A stretch of DNA of 64,000 nt, taken from Thioalkalivibrio nitratireducens DSM 14787. Lineage in GTDB: Bacteria > Pseudomonadota > Gammaproteobacteria > Ectothiorhodospirales > Ectothiorhodospiraceae. The position numbers were made by a program, and so were the translations under genes. The stretch lies in NCBI RefSeq assembly GCF_000321415.2, contig NC_019902.2, positions 1,302,001 to 1,366,000 of the forward strand, written 5' to 3'. The notes beneath the pieces were generated by a model, which worked only from the letters and a program-made list of their open reading frames with translations, was not told the DNA's origin and searched no databases. How positions within the stretch are numbered: the stretch's first letter is position 1; each line of letters starts with the position of its first letter. Shown here one piece after another: positions 54,883 to 63,819 of the stretch.

Positions 54883-54911
54883 ATTATCGTGGTCTTCGGC
54901 CGGGGATGCAA
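54883..54911 (-). promoter_or_regulatory. Promoter of tRNA-Arg
   Basis: Minus-strand TTGCAT-N17-GATAAT, 15 bases upstream of the tRNA. Confidence 0.75.
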
Positions 54912-55012
54912 GTCCCGGTTCGGCCCCGCAGGACCTGCGGTCACGGTATTTGTGGCGTCGCTGGCAGGCTCGGGTCACCTGGCTGCTGTCAAGGGCGATG
55001 CCCAAGACTTTT

Positions 55013-55305
55013 CATGGATCCTGATTATCACGAAACCTCCGCAGCGAGTGCGACGCCGTGCTGCGTCGGTCGTCATTGCGAGCGTAGCGCGGCACTAATG
55101 CGCGCAGCGCATTGAACAGCCGAAGGCTGGCCCGCAGGGTGAGCGCAGCGAATAATCCAGGCGGCGCGGGGGGGACCATCGCCCTCTGGATCGCCACGTC
55201 CCGCCACGCTGCGCTCGCGGCTAAAGGCTTCGCTCCTCGCGATGACGCTGGTTTCGATGATGGCCCGTTCCAATTTGCGGAGCTTCCGTGATAATCAGGT
55301 CATGG
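55013..55305. repeat. Inverted-repeat element of about 290 bp
   Basis: About 30-bp imperfect terminal inverted repeats (55013-55043 and 55276-55305) share an identical 13-bp core, CCTGATTATCACG. Inside them lie a second inverted pair, GTCATTGCGAGCG near 55072 and CTCCTCGCGATGACG near 55233-55247, typical of interspersed bacterial palindromic repeats. No transposase frame is present, so it may be a MITE-like or BIME-like unit. Confidence 0.65.
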
Positions 55306-55368
55306 ATTGCGATGCGATCCATGGGGTCTTCGGGTCAGGGTCGCCCTAATCGAAACCGGGAGGTTCGT

Positions 55369-56091
55369 TCAACCCGACGAGGGTTTCGGAATCGGGCCGT
55401 ACGGGGAGCTGCGTACCTGGTCGTGCTCGCGCATGCGGTAGTGCACGAACTTCGCGACGTCGTGGAAGTGCATGAAAGGGTTGCCCTGCGCCTGTTCGTC
55501 GAGAGTCGAGGTCGGCGTCTCGGCGTAGTTGTGCCCGGGATGGATGCAGGTATGCCGGGGCAGGCCGGTGCGCAGGTCGTTCAGCGTGTGGAACATCTGC
55601 TCGGGATCGCCGCCGGCCAGGTCGCAGCGCCCGCAGCCGAAAACGAACAGGGTGTCGCCGGTAATCAGATCGTCGCCTGCCGGAAGGCGGTAGCAGGCGG
55701 AGCCCGGGGTGTGGCCAGGGGTGTGCAGGATGCGGATCTCGGTGCTGCCGAGCCGGAGCACGTCGCCGCCGTGGTGCAGTTCGGGGCGGGCGAGGGCCCG
55801 GCCCCAGAAGTCGGCCTCGGATTTCAGCAGGTGCAGCCGGGCGTTCGGCGCGGACTCCAGAACCCGCTCAATGCCGTTGATGTGATCGTGGTGGCTGTGG
55901 GTCAGCAGCAGGTCGGTGATCTGCAGGCCTTTGTTCTCGGCCAGCGCGATGATCTCTTCGGGCTCCCAGGCCGGGTCGACGACGCCGGCCCGGCCGCTGG
56001 CGATGTCCTCGATCACGTAGATGAAGTTTTCCATCGGCCCCAGTTCGAGGGCGTGGATGCGGTAGGGCAGGTTAGGGCGTGTGGCGCTCAT
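55369..56091 (-). CDS. MBL-fold hydrolase (glyoxalase II / persulfide dioxygenase-like)
   Basis: A 240-aa metallo-beta-lactamase-fold enzyme with the metal motif THSHHDH near 65-71, the later HTPGHTPGS, GDTLF and IHPGHNY. It resembles GloB-type thioester hydrolases. The context (a DUF2892 gene upstream and a BigR-like palindrome) favours a role in sulfane-sulfur or persulfide metabolism. ATG 56091 gives the family N-terminus; longer frames are not supported. Confidence 0.85.
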   Translation of the reverse strand: MSATRPNLPYRIHALELGPMENFIYVIEDIASGRAGVVDPAWEPEEIIALAENKGLQITDLLLTHSHHDHINGIERVLESAPNARLHLLKSEADFWGRALARPELHHGGDVLRLGSTEIRILHTPGHTPGSACYRLPAGDDLITGDTLFVFGCGRCDLAGGDPEQMFHTLNDLRTGLPRHTCIHPGHNYAETPTSTLDEQAQGNPFMHFHDVAKFVHYRMREHDQVRSSPYGPIPKPSSG

Positions 56092-56191
56092 CGTGGGTGG
56101 GCCCCGTCGGCTCGATGCTTCGGAACCTCGAGGGTCACGCAAAGCGCCCCGCGGATGCAAGGCTTCCGCGTATCGCGGCGCTTGGGACATG

Positions 56192-56225
56192 GCGACACCG
56201 GCCCGTTGGAACGGGCCGGTGTCGC
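56192..56225. terminator. 16-bp perfect hairpin between the DUF2892 and MBL-fold genes
   Basis: GCGACACCGGCCCGTT with its exact complement, two-base loop. It lies 22 bases after the DUF2892 stop on the minus strand and has no U-tract. It may attenuate or protect the mRNA rather than terminate. Confidence 0.5.
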
Positions 56226-56246
56226 GCCGGGGTACCGGGGTGTGTC

Positions 56247-56450
56247 CTAGCTGAACGCCTGGCCGGGGCTGACGCCCATCTTTTTCAGGATCAGCGCCAG
56301 CGGGCAGAATCCGGTGAAAGCGGACTGGAGAAGGTTCAGGCCCACGAAGGCGGTGAGCAGCAGCCACGCGGGGCTGACCAGCCAGGCGAGCAGGGCGCTC
56401 AGGAGGACGACGGTACCGGCGACGGCAAGAACGAGTTGATCGATGCGCAT
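56247..56450 (-). CDS. DUF2892 (YgaP-like) inner-membrane protein
   Basis: A 67-aa protein with two hydrophobic helices around ADTG-free [20 protein letters not shown] and [18 protein letters not shown], followed by the conserved [15 protein letters not shown]2892 forms the membrane part of YgaP-type rhodaneses; here it is free-standing. AGGAG lies seven bases before ATG 56450. First gene of a likely operon with the MBL-fold hydrolase. Confidence 0.85.
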   Translation of the reverse strand: MRIDQLVLAVAGTVVLLSALLAWLVSPAWLLLTAFVGLNLLQSAFTGFCPLALILKKMGVSPGQAFS

Positions 56451-56469
56451 GGGATTACTCCTGATCAAT

Positions 56470-56485
56470 ATTAGATGCACCTAAT
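56470..56485. promoter_or_regulatory. BigR/SqrR-like operator palindrome
   Basis: ATTAGATGCACCTAAT, an inverted repeat matching in 7 of 8 half-site positions, 20 bases upstream of the DUF2892 gene. ArsR-type sulfide/persulfide sensors of the BigR/SqrR group bind similar ATTAG..CTAAT sites. No such regulator gene is in the window. Confidence 0.55.
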
Positions 56486-56575
56486 GTACGCAAGCATGAT
56501 GCGCACTGCAAGCAGCCCTACGCTTTGAACGCATGATCGGCACGCGCCGCATGCGAAGGGGGCGCGGGTCGTTCT

Positions 56576-57874
56576 TCAGCGGTTCTCGATCGACACGTAG
56601 TTCCGCTCTTTGTACCCGGTGTAGAGCTGGCGCGGACGCCCGATTCGCGATTCGGGATCCTGCATCATCTCGTTCCAGTGCGAGATCCAGCCGACCGTTC
56701 GCGCCAGTGCGAAGATGACGGTGAACATGTTCAGCGGGATGCCCATCGCGCGCAGGATGATGCCGGAGTAGAAATCGACATTCGGGTAGAGTTTACGTTC
56801 GATGAAGTATTCGTCCTCGGTTGCGATCTTCTCGAGCTTCAGCGCGACCTCGAACAGCGGTTCGTTCTCGCCGCCCATCTCGGCCAGCAGCTTGTGGCAC
56901 ATTTCGCGGATGATCTTCGCGCGCGGGTCGTAGTTCTTGTACACGCGGTGGCCGAAGCCCATCAGCCGGAACGGGTCGTTCTTGTCCTTCGCGCGGGCGA
57001 CGAACTCCTCGACCTTCTTGCCGCTGTGCACGATCTCTTCGAGCATGATCACGACCTTCTCGTTCGCGCCGCCGTGCAGCGGGCCCCAGAGCGAGGCGAT
57101 GCCGGCGGAGATCGCCGCGAACGGGTTGGCCTCGGAGCTGCCCGAGAGGCGCACGGTGGACGTCGACGCGTTCTGTTCGTGGTCCGCGTGCAGGATCAGG
57201 ATCAGGTCCAGCGCGCGGACGAACGTCGGGTTCGGTTCGTAGGTGCCGGTGGGAACGCCGAACATCATCGCCAGGAAGTTCTCGGTGTAGGAGAGCCGGT
57301 TCTTCGGGTACATAAACGGTTGCCCGTTCGCGTATTTGTACGACCAGGCGGCGATGGTCGGCATCTTCGAGATCAGTCGGTGTGCGGAGATCTTGCGGTG
57401 CTCGGGGTTATGCACGTCAGTGGCGTCGTGGTAGAACGCCGAGAGCGCCCCGACCACGCCGACCATGATCGCCATCGGGTGCGCATCGTGCCTGAAACCG
57501 TCGTAGAAGCCGCGCACTGCCTCGTGCAGCATCGAGTGCTCCTTGATGATCCGCGAGAACTGGTGCAGTTCGTCGGAGCTGGGCAGTTCGCCGTTCAGCA
57601 GCAGGTAGCACACCTCCAGGTACGTGCTCTGTTCCGCCAGCTGTTCGATCGGGTAGCCGCGATAGAGCAGAGTGCCCTCGTCGCCGTCGATGAAGGTGAC
57701 GCCGCTGCTGCAGCTGGCGGTCGACAGGTAGCCTGGATCGTAGGTGAAGTAGCCCAGTTCCTTGTACAGCGTGCGGATGTCGATGCAGTCGGGGCCGTGA
57801 CTGCCTTCGTGCACGGGCAGTTCGATGCTTTTGCCGGTCGTGTGGTCGGTAAGCGTTACGGTTTTCGAAGTCAT
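56576..57874 (-). CDS. gltA: Citrate synthase
   Basis: A 432-aa type II hexameric citrate synthase (oxaloacetate plus acetyl-CoA to citrate). Catalytic residues lie in [10 protein letters not shown] (His), [13 protein letters not shown] (His/Arg) and NVDFYSG (Asp). The N-terminal beta domain is of the NADH-sensitive gammaproteobacterial kind. GGAAGGAG lies six bases before the ATG. Confidence 0.97.
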   Translation of the reverse strand: MTSKTVTLTDHTTGKSIELPVHEGSHGPDCIDIRTLYKELGYFTYDPGYLSTASCSSGVTFIDGDEGTLLYRGYPIEQLAEQSTYLEVCYLLLNGELPSSDELHQFSRIIKEHSMLHEAVRGFYDGFRHDAHPMAIMVGVVGALSAFYHDATDVHNPEHRKISAHRLISKMPTIAAWSYKYANGQPFMYPKNRLSYTENFLAMMFGVPTGTYEPNPTFVRALDLILILHADHEQNASTSTVRLSGSSEANPFAAISAGIASLWGPLHGGANEKVVIMLEEIVHSGKKVEEFVARAKDKNDPFRLMGFGHRVYKNYDPRAKIIREMCHKLLAEMGGENEPLFEVALKLEKIATEDEYFIERKLYPNVDFYSGIILRAMGIPLNMFTVIFALARTVGWISHWNEMMQDPESRIGRPRQLYTGYKERNYVSIENR

Positions 57875-57973
57875 ATGGGCTCCTTCCGTGTCCTGGTCCG
57901 TAGACCGACGGTTCGCAGCAGGTCAGTGTAGTGTCTTGCTGCGTGCACTGCACCATTACGTTTCGGATGCGCT

Positions 57974-58651
57974 TCAAATATCTAGGCTGAGGTAGCCGGC
58001 CAGCTCGCGGCTCGACATCACGTGGCAGTAGATCCGGTTGATCACTTCGAGTTCGTGCCGGTGCAGCGCCTCGGTGCCGGCCGCGCAGCCGTCCTCGACC
58101 AGCAGCACGTTGAAGCTCTCGTCGGCCAGGCTGCGCACCGTCGACGACACGCACTGGTCGGTATAGATGCCGGCCACCACCACGTTGCGAATGCCCATGT
58201 TGTGCAGCACCAGCCGCAGGTTGGTGCCGGTCAGCGCACTGTCGGTGGTCTTGGTGACCACGACCTCGTCGGGGGTCGGCGCGACCTCGGGCGCGATCTG
58301 CCCGTCCTCGCTGTGCAGCGGCATCAGCAGGTCGTTCCAGCCCGGCAACTTCTGGCTCAGCGACCGGTCGCGTCCGTCTTCCAGCAGGCAGGCGATACGG
58401 GCATGAAGCACGTCGATGCCCCGGCGGCGAAAGGCGTCCTGAAGTACGCGCAATGTGGGCAGCACGGTGCCGCGCATGCGCCGGTGGAATGCCTCCCACC
58501 GGGCCCGTTCGTGCGGGTCGTCGTGGAGTTTCAGGCCGTAGTTCTGCACGTCGATGCACAGCAGCGCGGTTTTTCTAGGGTCCAGTACCGGATCCTCGGG
58601 TTCGGGGTCATTCGCGTAGTAGAAGGAACGGTGGTCGGTCTTCCAGTTCAT
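57974..58651 (-). CDS. Isochorismatase-like cysteine hydrolase
   Basis: A 225-aa hydrolase of the isochorismatase/nicotinamidase superfamily. The Asp34-Lys134-Cys167 triad lies in CIDVQN, VVTKTTDSA and GIYTDQCVSSTVR. The substrate is unknown; amidohydrolases of this sort act on small amides. ATG 58651 has GAGGG seven bases upstream; the longer frame to 58819 is not protein-like. Divergent from the ClpP-class gene. Confidence 0.87.
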   Translation of the reverse strand: MNWKTDHRSFYYANDPEPEDPVLDPRKTALLCIDVQNYGLKLHDDPHERARWEAFHRRMRGTVLPTLRVLQDAFRRRGIDVLHARIACLLEDGRDRSLSQKLPGWNDLLMPLHSEDGQIAPEVAPTPDEVVVTKTTDSALTGTNLRLVLHNMGIRNVVVAGIYTDQCVSSTVRSLADESFNVLLVEDGCAAGTEALHRHELEVINRIYCHVMSSRELAGYLSLDI

Positions 58652-58818
58652 CGGGCGGCCCTCGTCGCTCGCGGTCTGCCGGGGCCCTCCAGTCTGATGC
58701 AGGTCGAGTCCCGGGACAATTGCGCACGGGCAGGGCCTGAAGGAAGATCGACGGGCCGCGACGACTGTCCCTGTCACCCGGCTCGGCGGCGGCGTAGTCC
58801 CGGGGTGGAAGAGACGCA

Positions 58819-59880
58819 ATGGTGAAATACATCGGCAGACACTGGCGCGGCGAACTCGGTCTCGCGGTGGCCTTCTGGGTCAACTTCGTCGGGCTGAACC
58901 TGCTCCTGCTCGCCGGCCGCCCGCTGGTCGAGCAACTGTTGGGGTCCATGACCCTGGACGACGATCCCAGGCTGGTGGCCCGCTTGGCGGTGCTGCATGT
59001 CGCGTTCGTCTACGGACTGCTCTACCCGTGGCAGGTCGTCGGGGTGTGGCGGGCCGCTGCCCGGCACATGGCCGCGTTGTGGGGCCGCGTCTGGGGCCTG
59101 AGCGCCCGGGCGGTTCTGGTGTTGAGCGTGACGGGAACCGTGGTGACGATGACACTGGCCGCCCCGGCCTATCGCGATATCCTGACGATCGCCTTCGGTC
59201 CCGACCGTTACGGGAGCTTCACGGTCACCCGGGTCGGCGAAGGTGAGCTGATCCATTTCGAGGGCTACCTCGGATACGGCGCCGCCCGCGAACTGCGACG
59301 GGTGCTGCGCAACGAGCCGGAGGTGCAGGGGATCATTCTGGACAGCCAGGGTGGCTGGATTGCCGCGGGTCGTAGCGTCGGCCGGGTGATCGAGCACCAC
59401 GGGCTGGATACCTATTCCTTCGACGGTTGTCATTCCGCCTGCGTAACGGCATTCGTTTCGGGCGGGAAACGGTATCTGGCTGACGAGGCGCGACTGGGTT
59501 TTCACCAGTATGCCGTGCCCTTCGGCGGCCTGGAGGCGTTGTCGGACATGGGGCTCGAGCAGCAACGGGATCTCCAGCATTTCCGCAGGCAGGGGGTGAA
59601 CCCGGCATTCCTGGCCCGGCTGTTCCAGGCCGGACACGACGAGGTCTGGTACCCGAGCCAGCGGGAATTGCGCGAGGCGGGCGTGATCCACGACGTGCTG
59701 CGCTCGGAGGAACTGCTGTTCGGTCGCGCGCTCCATCCCCGGACAATGCACCCGAACCGTCCGCGTAATGTGCGGTACGTGGCGTTACGCCGAAGCCGTC
59801 GGGACGTCAGGTCGCGTGTGTGCGTTGCCGGTGGCGGCGTGGCGACGGGTCACGTGCTACCGGCACACGCTATGGAGTGA
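58819..59880 (+). CDS. ClpP/SppA-class periplasmic protein with membrane N-terminus
   Basis: A 353-aa protein with three TM helices (about 13-32, 55-78 and 96-116) followed by a ClpP/crotonase-like domain (COG3904 type). This has GIILDSQGG at 171-179 and the candidate nucleophile Ser206 in GCHSACVTAFVSG, with GFHQY downstream. It would face the periplasm as a serine peptidase; no substrate is known. GGAAGAG precedes the ATG. Its last 11 bases overlap the convergent M1-type gene. Confidence 0.75.
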   Translation: MVKYIGRHWRGELGLAVAFWVNFVGLNLLLLAGRPLVEQLLGSMTLDDDPRLVARLAVLHVAFVYGLLYPWQVVGVWRAAARHMAALWGRVWGLSARAVLVLSVTGTVVTMTLAAPAYRDILTIAFGPDRYGSFTVTRVGEGELIHFEGYLGYGAARELRRVLRNEPEVQGIILDSQGGWIAAGRSVGRVIEHHGLDTYSFDGCHSACVTAFVSGGKRYLADEARLGFHQYAVPFGGLEALSDMGLEQQRDLQHFRRQGVNPAFLARLFQAGHDEVWYPSQRELREAGVIHDVLRSEELLFGRALHPRTMHPNRPRNVRYVALRRSRRDVRSRVCVAGGGVATGHVLPAHAME

Positions 59881-61813
59881 CGGGGGACAGGTCCACGCGG
59901 AGCGGTTCGGTATCCGTGGCCCAGACTCCCGCTTCGAGCGTGCGGCCGTCCGCATCGAGCACCAGGTAGCTGCGGTGACCGTGGTGCTGCAGCATGCGGG
60001 TGAGCGTCTGCAGGCCGGCTGCGTCGTTTGCGCTGACCACCACGGTGCGCGTTCCGGGCAACGTCCACATCCGGGCATGGCCACTGCGTGCGATCCCCGG
60101 CGCCGGTTCCGCGATGCCGGTTCGGGCCATCCAGTCGGCCACATCGCGGGTGCCGCCGATCACCAGCAACGGTGCATCTTCCCGAAACGCCTCGGCCCGC
60201 TCCGGGCTGCGGTTCAGGATCGCCCGCGCAAAGGGTTCGAGGCCGTCCTGGGTGGTGAGGAGGCGGGTATCGGGATGCAGGCTTGCGGTGCGCAGGATCG
60301 GGGGCGGATTCGACAGTCTTCGGAGCAGCTCGAAATCCGGGTCGGCGGTCACAGCGGTCGCCGGTGCGTCCAGATCGACACTGAACGTCGAGCGGCGCTC
60401 GTCCAGCGTGACCAGTGAACGGTGCGGGCCGTCGCGGGTGTCGATCACTACCGGTACCCGCAGGGGCCAGGGAGGCTCGGACTGCACCTGCTCGAGCACA
60501 GCGTTCAGCGTCCACCGGTCGACGTCGCGCGCCTGCGAGACCGAGTGCAGGGCCAGTTCCGGCAGGCCCGGCCGGTTGACCCAGGTGGTGAAAAACGGGC
60601 GCAGGTCTTGCCCCGCCGCGTCGCTGAACGCATCCGCGAGGTCGGTCCAGCCGGCCTCTTCGAACAGGTGGCGGTCGCGCAGCAGTCGGGCGCCTTTGTC
60701 GAAGTCCGCGGCGCCGATCTTCTCGCGCAACATGTGGAACATCAGAGCGCCGCGGTTGTAGCCTACGATCCGGGTTGCCCCCTGGTTGCCGCCCCGGAAC
60801 GACACGAGCGGGCGATCGAGTTGCGGCGGCAAGGCGGCGAGGTCTAGGAGCCAACGGTAGCGGGTCTCGCGATCCCGACCGTGCAGTTCGTCCAGGTGGT
60901 AGTCCGCCATGAAGGTGGTCAGCGCCTCCGACCAGTTCCCGGTCGGGTAATCCACGCGCACGCCTGTGCCCCACCAGCTGTGCATCAGTTCGTGGGCCAG
61001 CGACGTCCGAGGGATGAAGGGCAGCGGAATCACGCGTTCACCCAGCAGCGTGAACCCGGGAAAAGCAAAGCCGACGGGCATCGGAGACGCGGCGATCGTG
61101 AAGCTCTGGTAGGGGTAGGGTCCGGCCCGCTCGCTGAACATCGCCAGGTATTCTGCCGTGTGGTCCAGGTAGGTGGAGGCATGGGCGGCGTCGAGCGATT
61201 CGGGAAACAGCGTGCGCACGCGTACGCCGTTCACCAGCATAGTGCGCTCCTGCCAGGGTCCGGTGGCGACAACGATGCCGTCGGTTCGAGGGTGTTCGTA
61301 GACCGACGAACGCCGCCCGTTTTGCAACTCGGGTTCACCGAGCAACGACCCTGTGGCGACGGCGCGCTGGTGATCCGGTACGCGGACCCGGATACGCAGG
61401 CGGAACACATCCATGCCATCGAAGCGTGGGTACCAGCCGGCATCCGGGGGCAGGAATCCGCCGTCGGGAGCCAGGAATCCGCGGGTGTCAGTGGGCATCT
61501 CGCCCTGCCAGCCAAGATGGAGTATGCCGGCTTCCGGCAGGTGGATCCGGTAGCGATCGCCACCTGCGTGGCTCACCTGCGGCTGATGGCCGCCGATCAG
61601 TGCGTGCGCGGGCTCTAGACCCGCGTCCAGGCGGAACCGGTGGTCGCCTGCCGGCAGATCGACCGACAGCTCGCCGTCGACGGTACCGCGATCGGGATCC
61701 AGGTGGACGTCCATGTTCAGTGCCGGGGGGGCGGCCGACGCAGTCGCCGTCAGCAGGAGCAAGACCTGCAGTACCGTCAGCAGCAAGAGCCATGAGCGTC
61801 TGTCGGCGCGCAT
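59870..61813 (-). CDS. Exported M1-type metallopeptidase
   Basis: A 647-aa protein with signal peptide 1-28. The zinc motif HELMH is at 274-278 and the third ligand Glu296 lies in GNWSEALTTFMADY (spacing one residue shorter than the usual M1 HExxH-x18-E). A beta-rich N-domain and a C-terminal regulatory half follow the aminopeptidase N layout, though the family's substrate-binding GxMEN is not evident. It precedes no other minus-strand gene, and lies 190 bases downstream of the ChaN-PDZ gene. Confidence 0.82.
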   Translation of the reverse strand: MRADRRSWLLLLTVLQVLLLLTATASAAPPALNMDVHLDPDRGTVDGELSVDLPAGDHRFRLDAGLEPAHALIGGHQPQVSHAGGDRYRIHLPEAGILHLGWQGEMPTDTRGFLAPDGGFLPPDAGWYPRFDGMDVFRLRIRVRVPDHQRAVATGSLLGEPELQNGRRSSVYEHPRTDGIVVATGPWQERTMLVNGVRVRTLFPESLDAAHASTYLDHTAEYLAMFSERAGPYPYQSFTIAASPMPVGFAFPGFTLLGERVIPLPFIPRTSLAHELMHSWWGTGVRVDYPTGNWSEALTTFMADYHLDELHGRDRETRYRWLLDLAALPPQLDRPLVSFRGGNQGATRIVGYNRGALMFHMLREKIGAADFDKGARLLRDRHLFEEAGWTDLADAFSDAAGQDLRPFFTTWVNRPGLPELALHSVSQARDVDRWTLNAVLEQVQSEPPWPLRVPVVIDTRDGPHRSLVTLDERRSTFSVDLDAPATAVTADPDFELLRRLSNPPPILRTASLHPDTRLLTTQDGLEPFARAILNRSPERAEAFREDAPLLVIGGTRDVADWMARTGIAEPAPGIARSGHARMWTLPGTRTVVVSANDAAGLQTLTRMLQHHGHRSYLVLDADGRTLEAGVWATDTEPLRVDLSPVTP

Positions 61814-62003
61814 CGTAATGTCCTCGGAGCTTGTGGAGATCGCTTCTGCCGTCGCGCTGGGATTCCGGAACCGGATCCGCTGGGCGGGGCGTGCCGAAAT
61901 CGGCGCGCGTGGCCGGGCTGCGCAGGCGGATTTCTTGATCCGCGCAACGTTGCCGGACGCGTTCAGGAATCGCAGCGGCCGACACCGGAGCAGCTTCACG
62001 GCT

Positions 62004-63161
62004 TCAGTCGACCCGCGCCGGGAAACGCGCCAGCACCTCGCGCGTTTCGCCGTCGCGCAGCACGGTCAGCGGGAGAATGGTTCCGGGTGCCTGGCGGCGG
62101 ATGATCGCGACCAGATCCCCCGGGAGTTCCAGGTCAAGGCCCGCGGCGGCCGTCAGGATGTCATCTGCCTGCAGTCCGGATGCGTCGGCGACCGAGTCGG
62201 GCTGCACGGAGTGGACGCGCACTCCGGCCGGGTCGGGCTCGATCCGTACACCGAGTAGCTGCGGTGGCCGCGGTTCGTGTGCGGTTCCCGGCACGACGCC
62301 GAAGATCGCGTCGGCGATTCCGGGTTCCGGTGCGCTGCATTCGGCGTTGCTGTTCCAGGGCAGCAGGGTGCGTTGGTGTTCGAGGCCGATGCCCAGATCG
62401 GCCAGCTGGTGGGGTACGCCGTAACGATATTGCAGGTGCCCCGAACCCATCAGCCCAACCACGAGTGGATAGTCTTCGGCCGCATCGGCGAGGCCGGCAG
62501 CCATCGCGCGGTCCCAGACCAGCTGGCCCGCAACAAAGCGATCCAGGTCAGGGTCGTCCATGGCGCCGGCCGGATGCTCCTGCAGAACAGCGTCGAGATA
62601 GTCTCGATAGGCCTCGGTGGCCGGCGCAGGTGGTGAAATTCCGTGCCGCTGCTCCGGCGCAATGGCTTCCCACCCCTCGGAGGCGAGACGCCGGACCAGC
62701 GAGCGTTCCAGGTTGATCGCCAGCAGGGGTACTCCATGCATGCGTGCGAAGTGCAGAATCGGGAGGTACAACTGCGGATCGAAGCCCCAGGCCTGACTCC
62801 AGTTGCTCTGCTCCAGAAAATCCGGTTCGTCCAGTTCGCCCCCGACCCAGGCGTCGAGCGCCGGCTGCGCCTCGCGTGGCAGCATCTCCAGGCCAATCGC
62901 CATCCCGGGCCTGAGGGCATGCAGGCCTGCGAGGGTATGCAGCTGCCAGCGGTGATGTTCCATCCGGTCATGCGTTTCGCCCAGCAGTACGATGCGGGGC
63001 TGTTCCAGATCCAGGAACAACTGGTCCGTGGCCAGCGGGTTTCCGTCGCCGCTGAGCCATTGCCCCGGGGCGGGGCAGCCGGCGGCCGCGTGACCCGAGG
63101 CGAGGATGGCGAGCACGACGAGGCCGGACAGCGGGCCGGCACGACGAATTCTGCGAGTCAT
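62004..63161 (-). CDS. ChaN-family protein with C-terminal PDZ domain
   Basis: A 385-aa exported protein with signal peptide 1-27. The ChaN/DUF399 domain (about 40-280: VLLGETHDRMEHHRWQ, GLEMLPREAQPALDAW, LMGSGHLQYRYG) is the haem-binding fold. A PDZ domain follows (about 305-380: VHSVQPDSVADASGLQADDIL). GGAG lies seven bases before the ATG. It neighbours an M1-type peptidase on the same strand, a pairing seen elsewhere for such proteins. Confidence 0.87.
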   Translation of the reverse strand: MTRRIRRAGPLSGLVVLAILASGHAAAGCPAPGQWLSGDGNPLATDQLFLDLEQPRIVLLGETHDRMEHHRWQLHTLAGLHALRPGMAIGLEMLPREAQPALDAWVGGELDEPDFLEQSNWSQAWGFDPQLYLPILHFARMHGVPLLAINLERSLVRRLASEGWEAIAPEQRHGISPPAPATEAYRDYLDAVLQEHPAGAMDDPDLDRFVAGQLVWDRAMAAGLADAAEDYPLVVGLMGSGHLQYRYGVPHQLADLGIGLEHQRTLLPWNSNAECSAPEPGIADAIFGVVPGTAHEPRPPQLLGVRIEPDPAGVRVHSVQPDSVADASGLQADDILTAAAGLDLELPGDLVAIIRRQAPGTILPLTVLRDGETREVLARFPARVD

Positions 63162-63312
63162 GGGGTGGCTCCAGGCACTGGCAATGGCCTTGGGAGTCGT
63201 CGCGAAGCAGGGAAGTTCGATCGGCCAGCCTGGGCTGGCGATTCGGGCGATCGGCCGGGGCCTGCATGCCGCATCGGTGCCGGCCAGGTTGGCCGGCACC
63301 GGAGGTGAAGGC

Positions 63313-63435
63313 TCAGGATTCGGGTGGCCCTCCCATGCTCTTCTTGACCAGAAAAATCAGCAGCCCGACGATGACCAGAACCGACGCGCCTAGCGCGGCG
63401 ATCGTCAGGTAAACGATCACATCACCATACTCCAT
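63313..63435 (-). CDS. 40-aa single-helix membrane protein
   Basis: MEYGDVIVYLTIAALGASVL and a continuing hydrophobic stretch to LIFLVKK make one TM helix (about 7-31), then MGGPPES. GGGGGAAG lies three bases before the ATG, a convincing ribosome site, and the codon use is GC-rich like its neighbours. Below common ORF length cut-offs. Function unknown; the layout is reminiscent of small respiratory-complex subunits. Confidence 0.65.
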   Translation of the reverse strand: MEYGDVIVYLTIAALGASVLVIVGLLIFLVKKSMGGPPES

Positions 63436-63690
63436 GCACTTCCCCCTTTATGACAGTTGACCAGTGTCAAGCATAGGCCTGTAGCCACAGCAACGGCAAG
63501 GGATTCATTTCGGCGCGATGCCAGACGTGTGCGCCGGGGCCGGGAGCGAAGGGATCGGAAGCGGCGCCGTCCGGGACCATGCCGGAGAATTGCGGGCCGG
63601 CGTGCGCTCAGGGGGCGGCGCGTGCAAGCTGGTGCAGGACCAAGACCTGTGGATACGGACACGGCGCAATGGCCGTCGGGTACGAATGCT
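63436..63690. other. Intergenic region before tRNA-Val, no gene
   Basis: About 255 bp without a supported frame; holds the promoter region of the 40-aa membrane protein gene and, at its end, the tRNA-Val promoter. Confidence 0.5.
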
Positions 63691-63718
63691 TTGACACCGG
63701 CCGGGAAGGCGGTAGAAT
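63691..63718 (+). promoter_or_regulatory. Promoter of tRNA-Val
   Basis: TTGACA-N16-TAGAAT, 18 bases before the tRNA. Confidence 0.8.
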
Positions 63719-63736
63719 CTGCAGCCTGTCCGAGAC

Positions 63737-63813
63737 AGGCGCGTAGCTCAGCTGGTTAGAGCACCACCTTGACATGGTGGGGGTCGTTGGTTCGAGTCCA
63801 ATCGCGCCTACCA
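63737..63813 (+). tRNA. tRNA-Val (GAC)
   Basis: 77-nt cloverleaf with encoded CCA; acceptor AGGCGCG pairs with CGCGCCT. The anticodon loop TTGACAT gives GAC. Confidence 0.97.
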
Positions 63814-63819
63814 AACAGC

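Larger units (their letters stand above)
54868..55368. other. Intergenic region with repeat element, about 500 bp, no gene
   Basis: Between tRNA-Arg and the MBL-fold gene. It holds the tRNA-Arg promoter and the inverted-repeat element at 55013-55305; no coding frame is supported. Confidence 0.6.
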
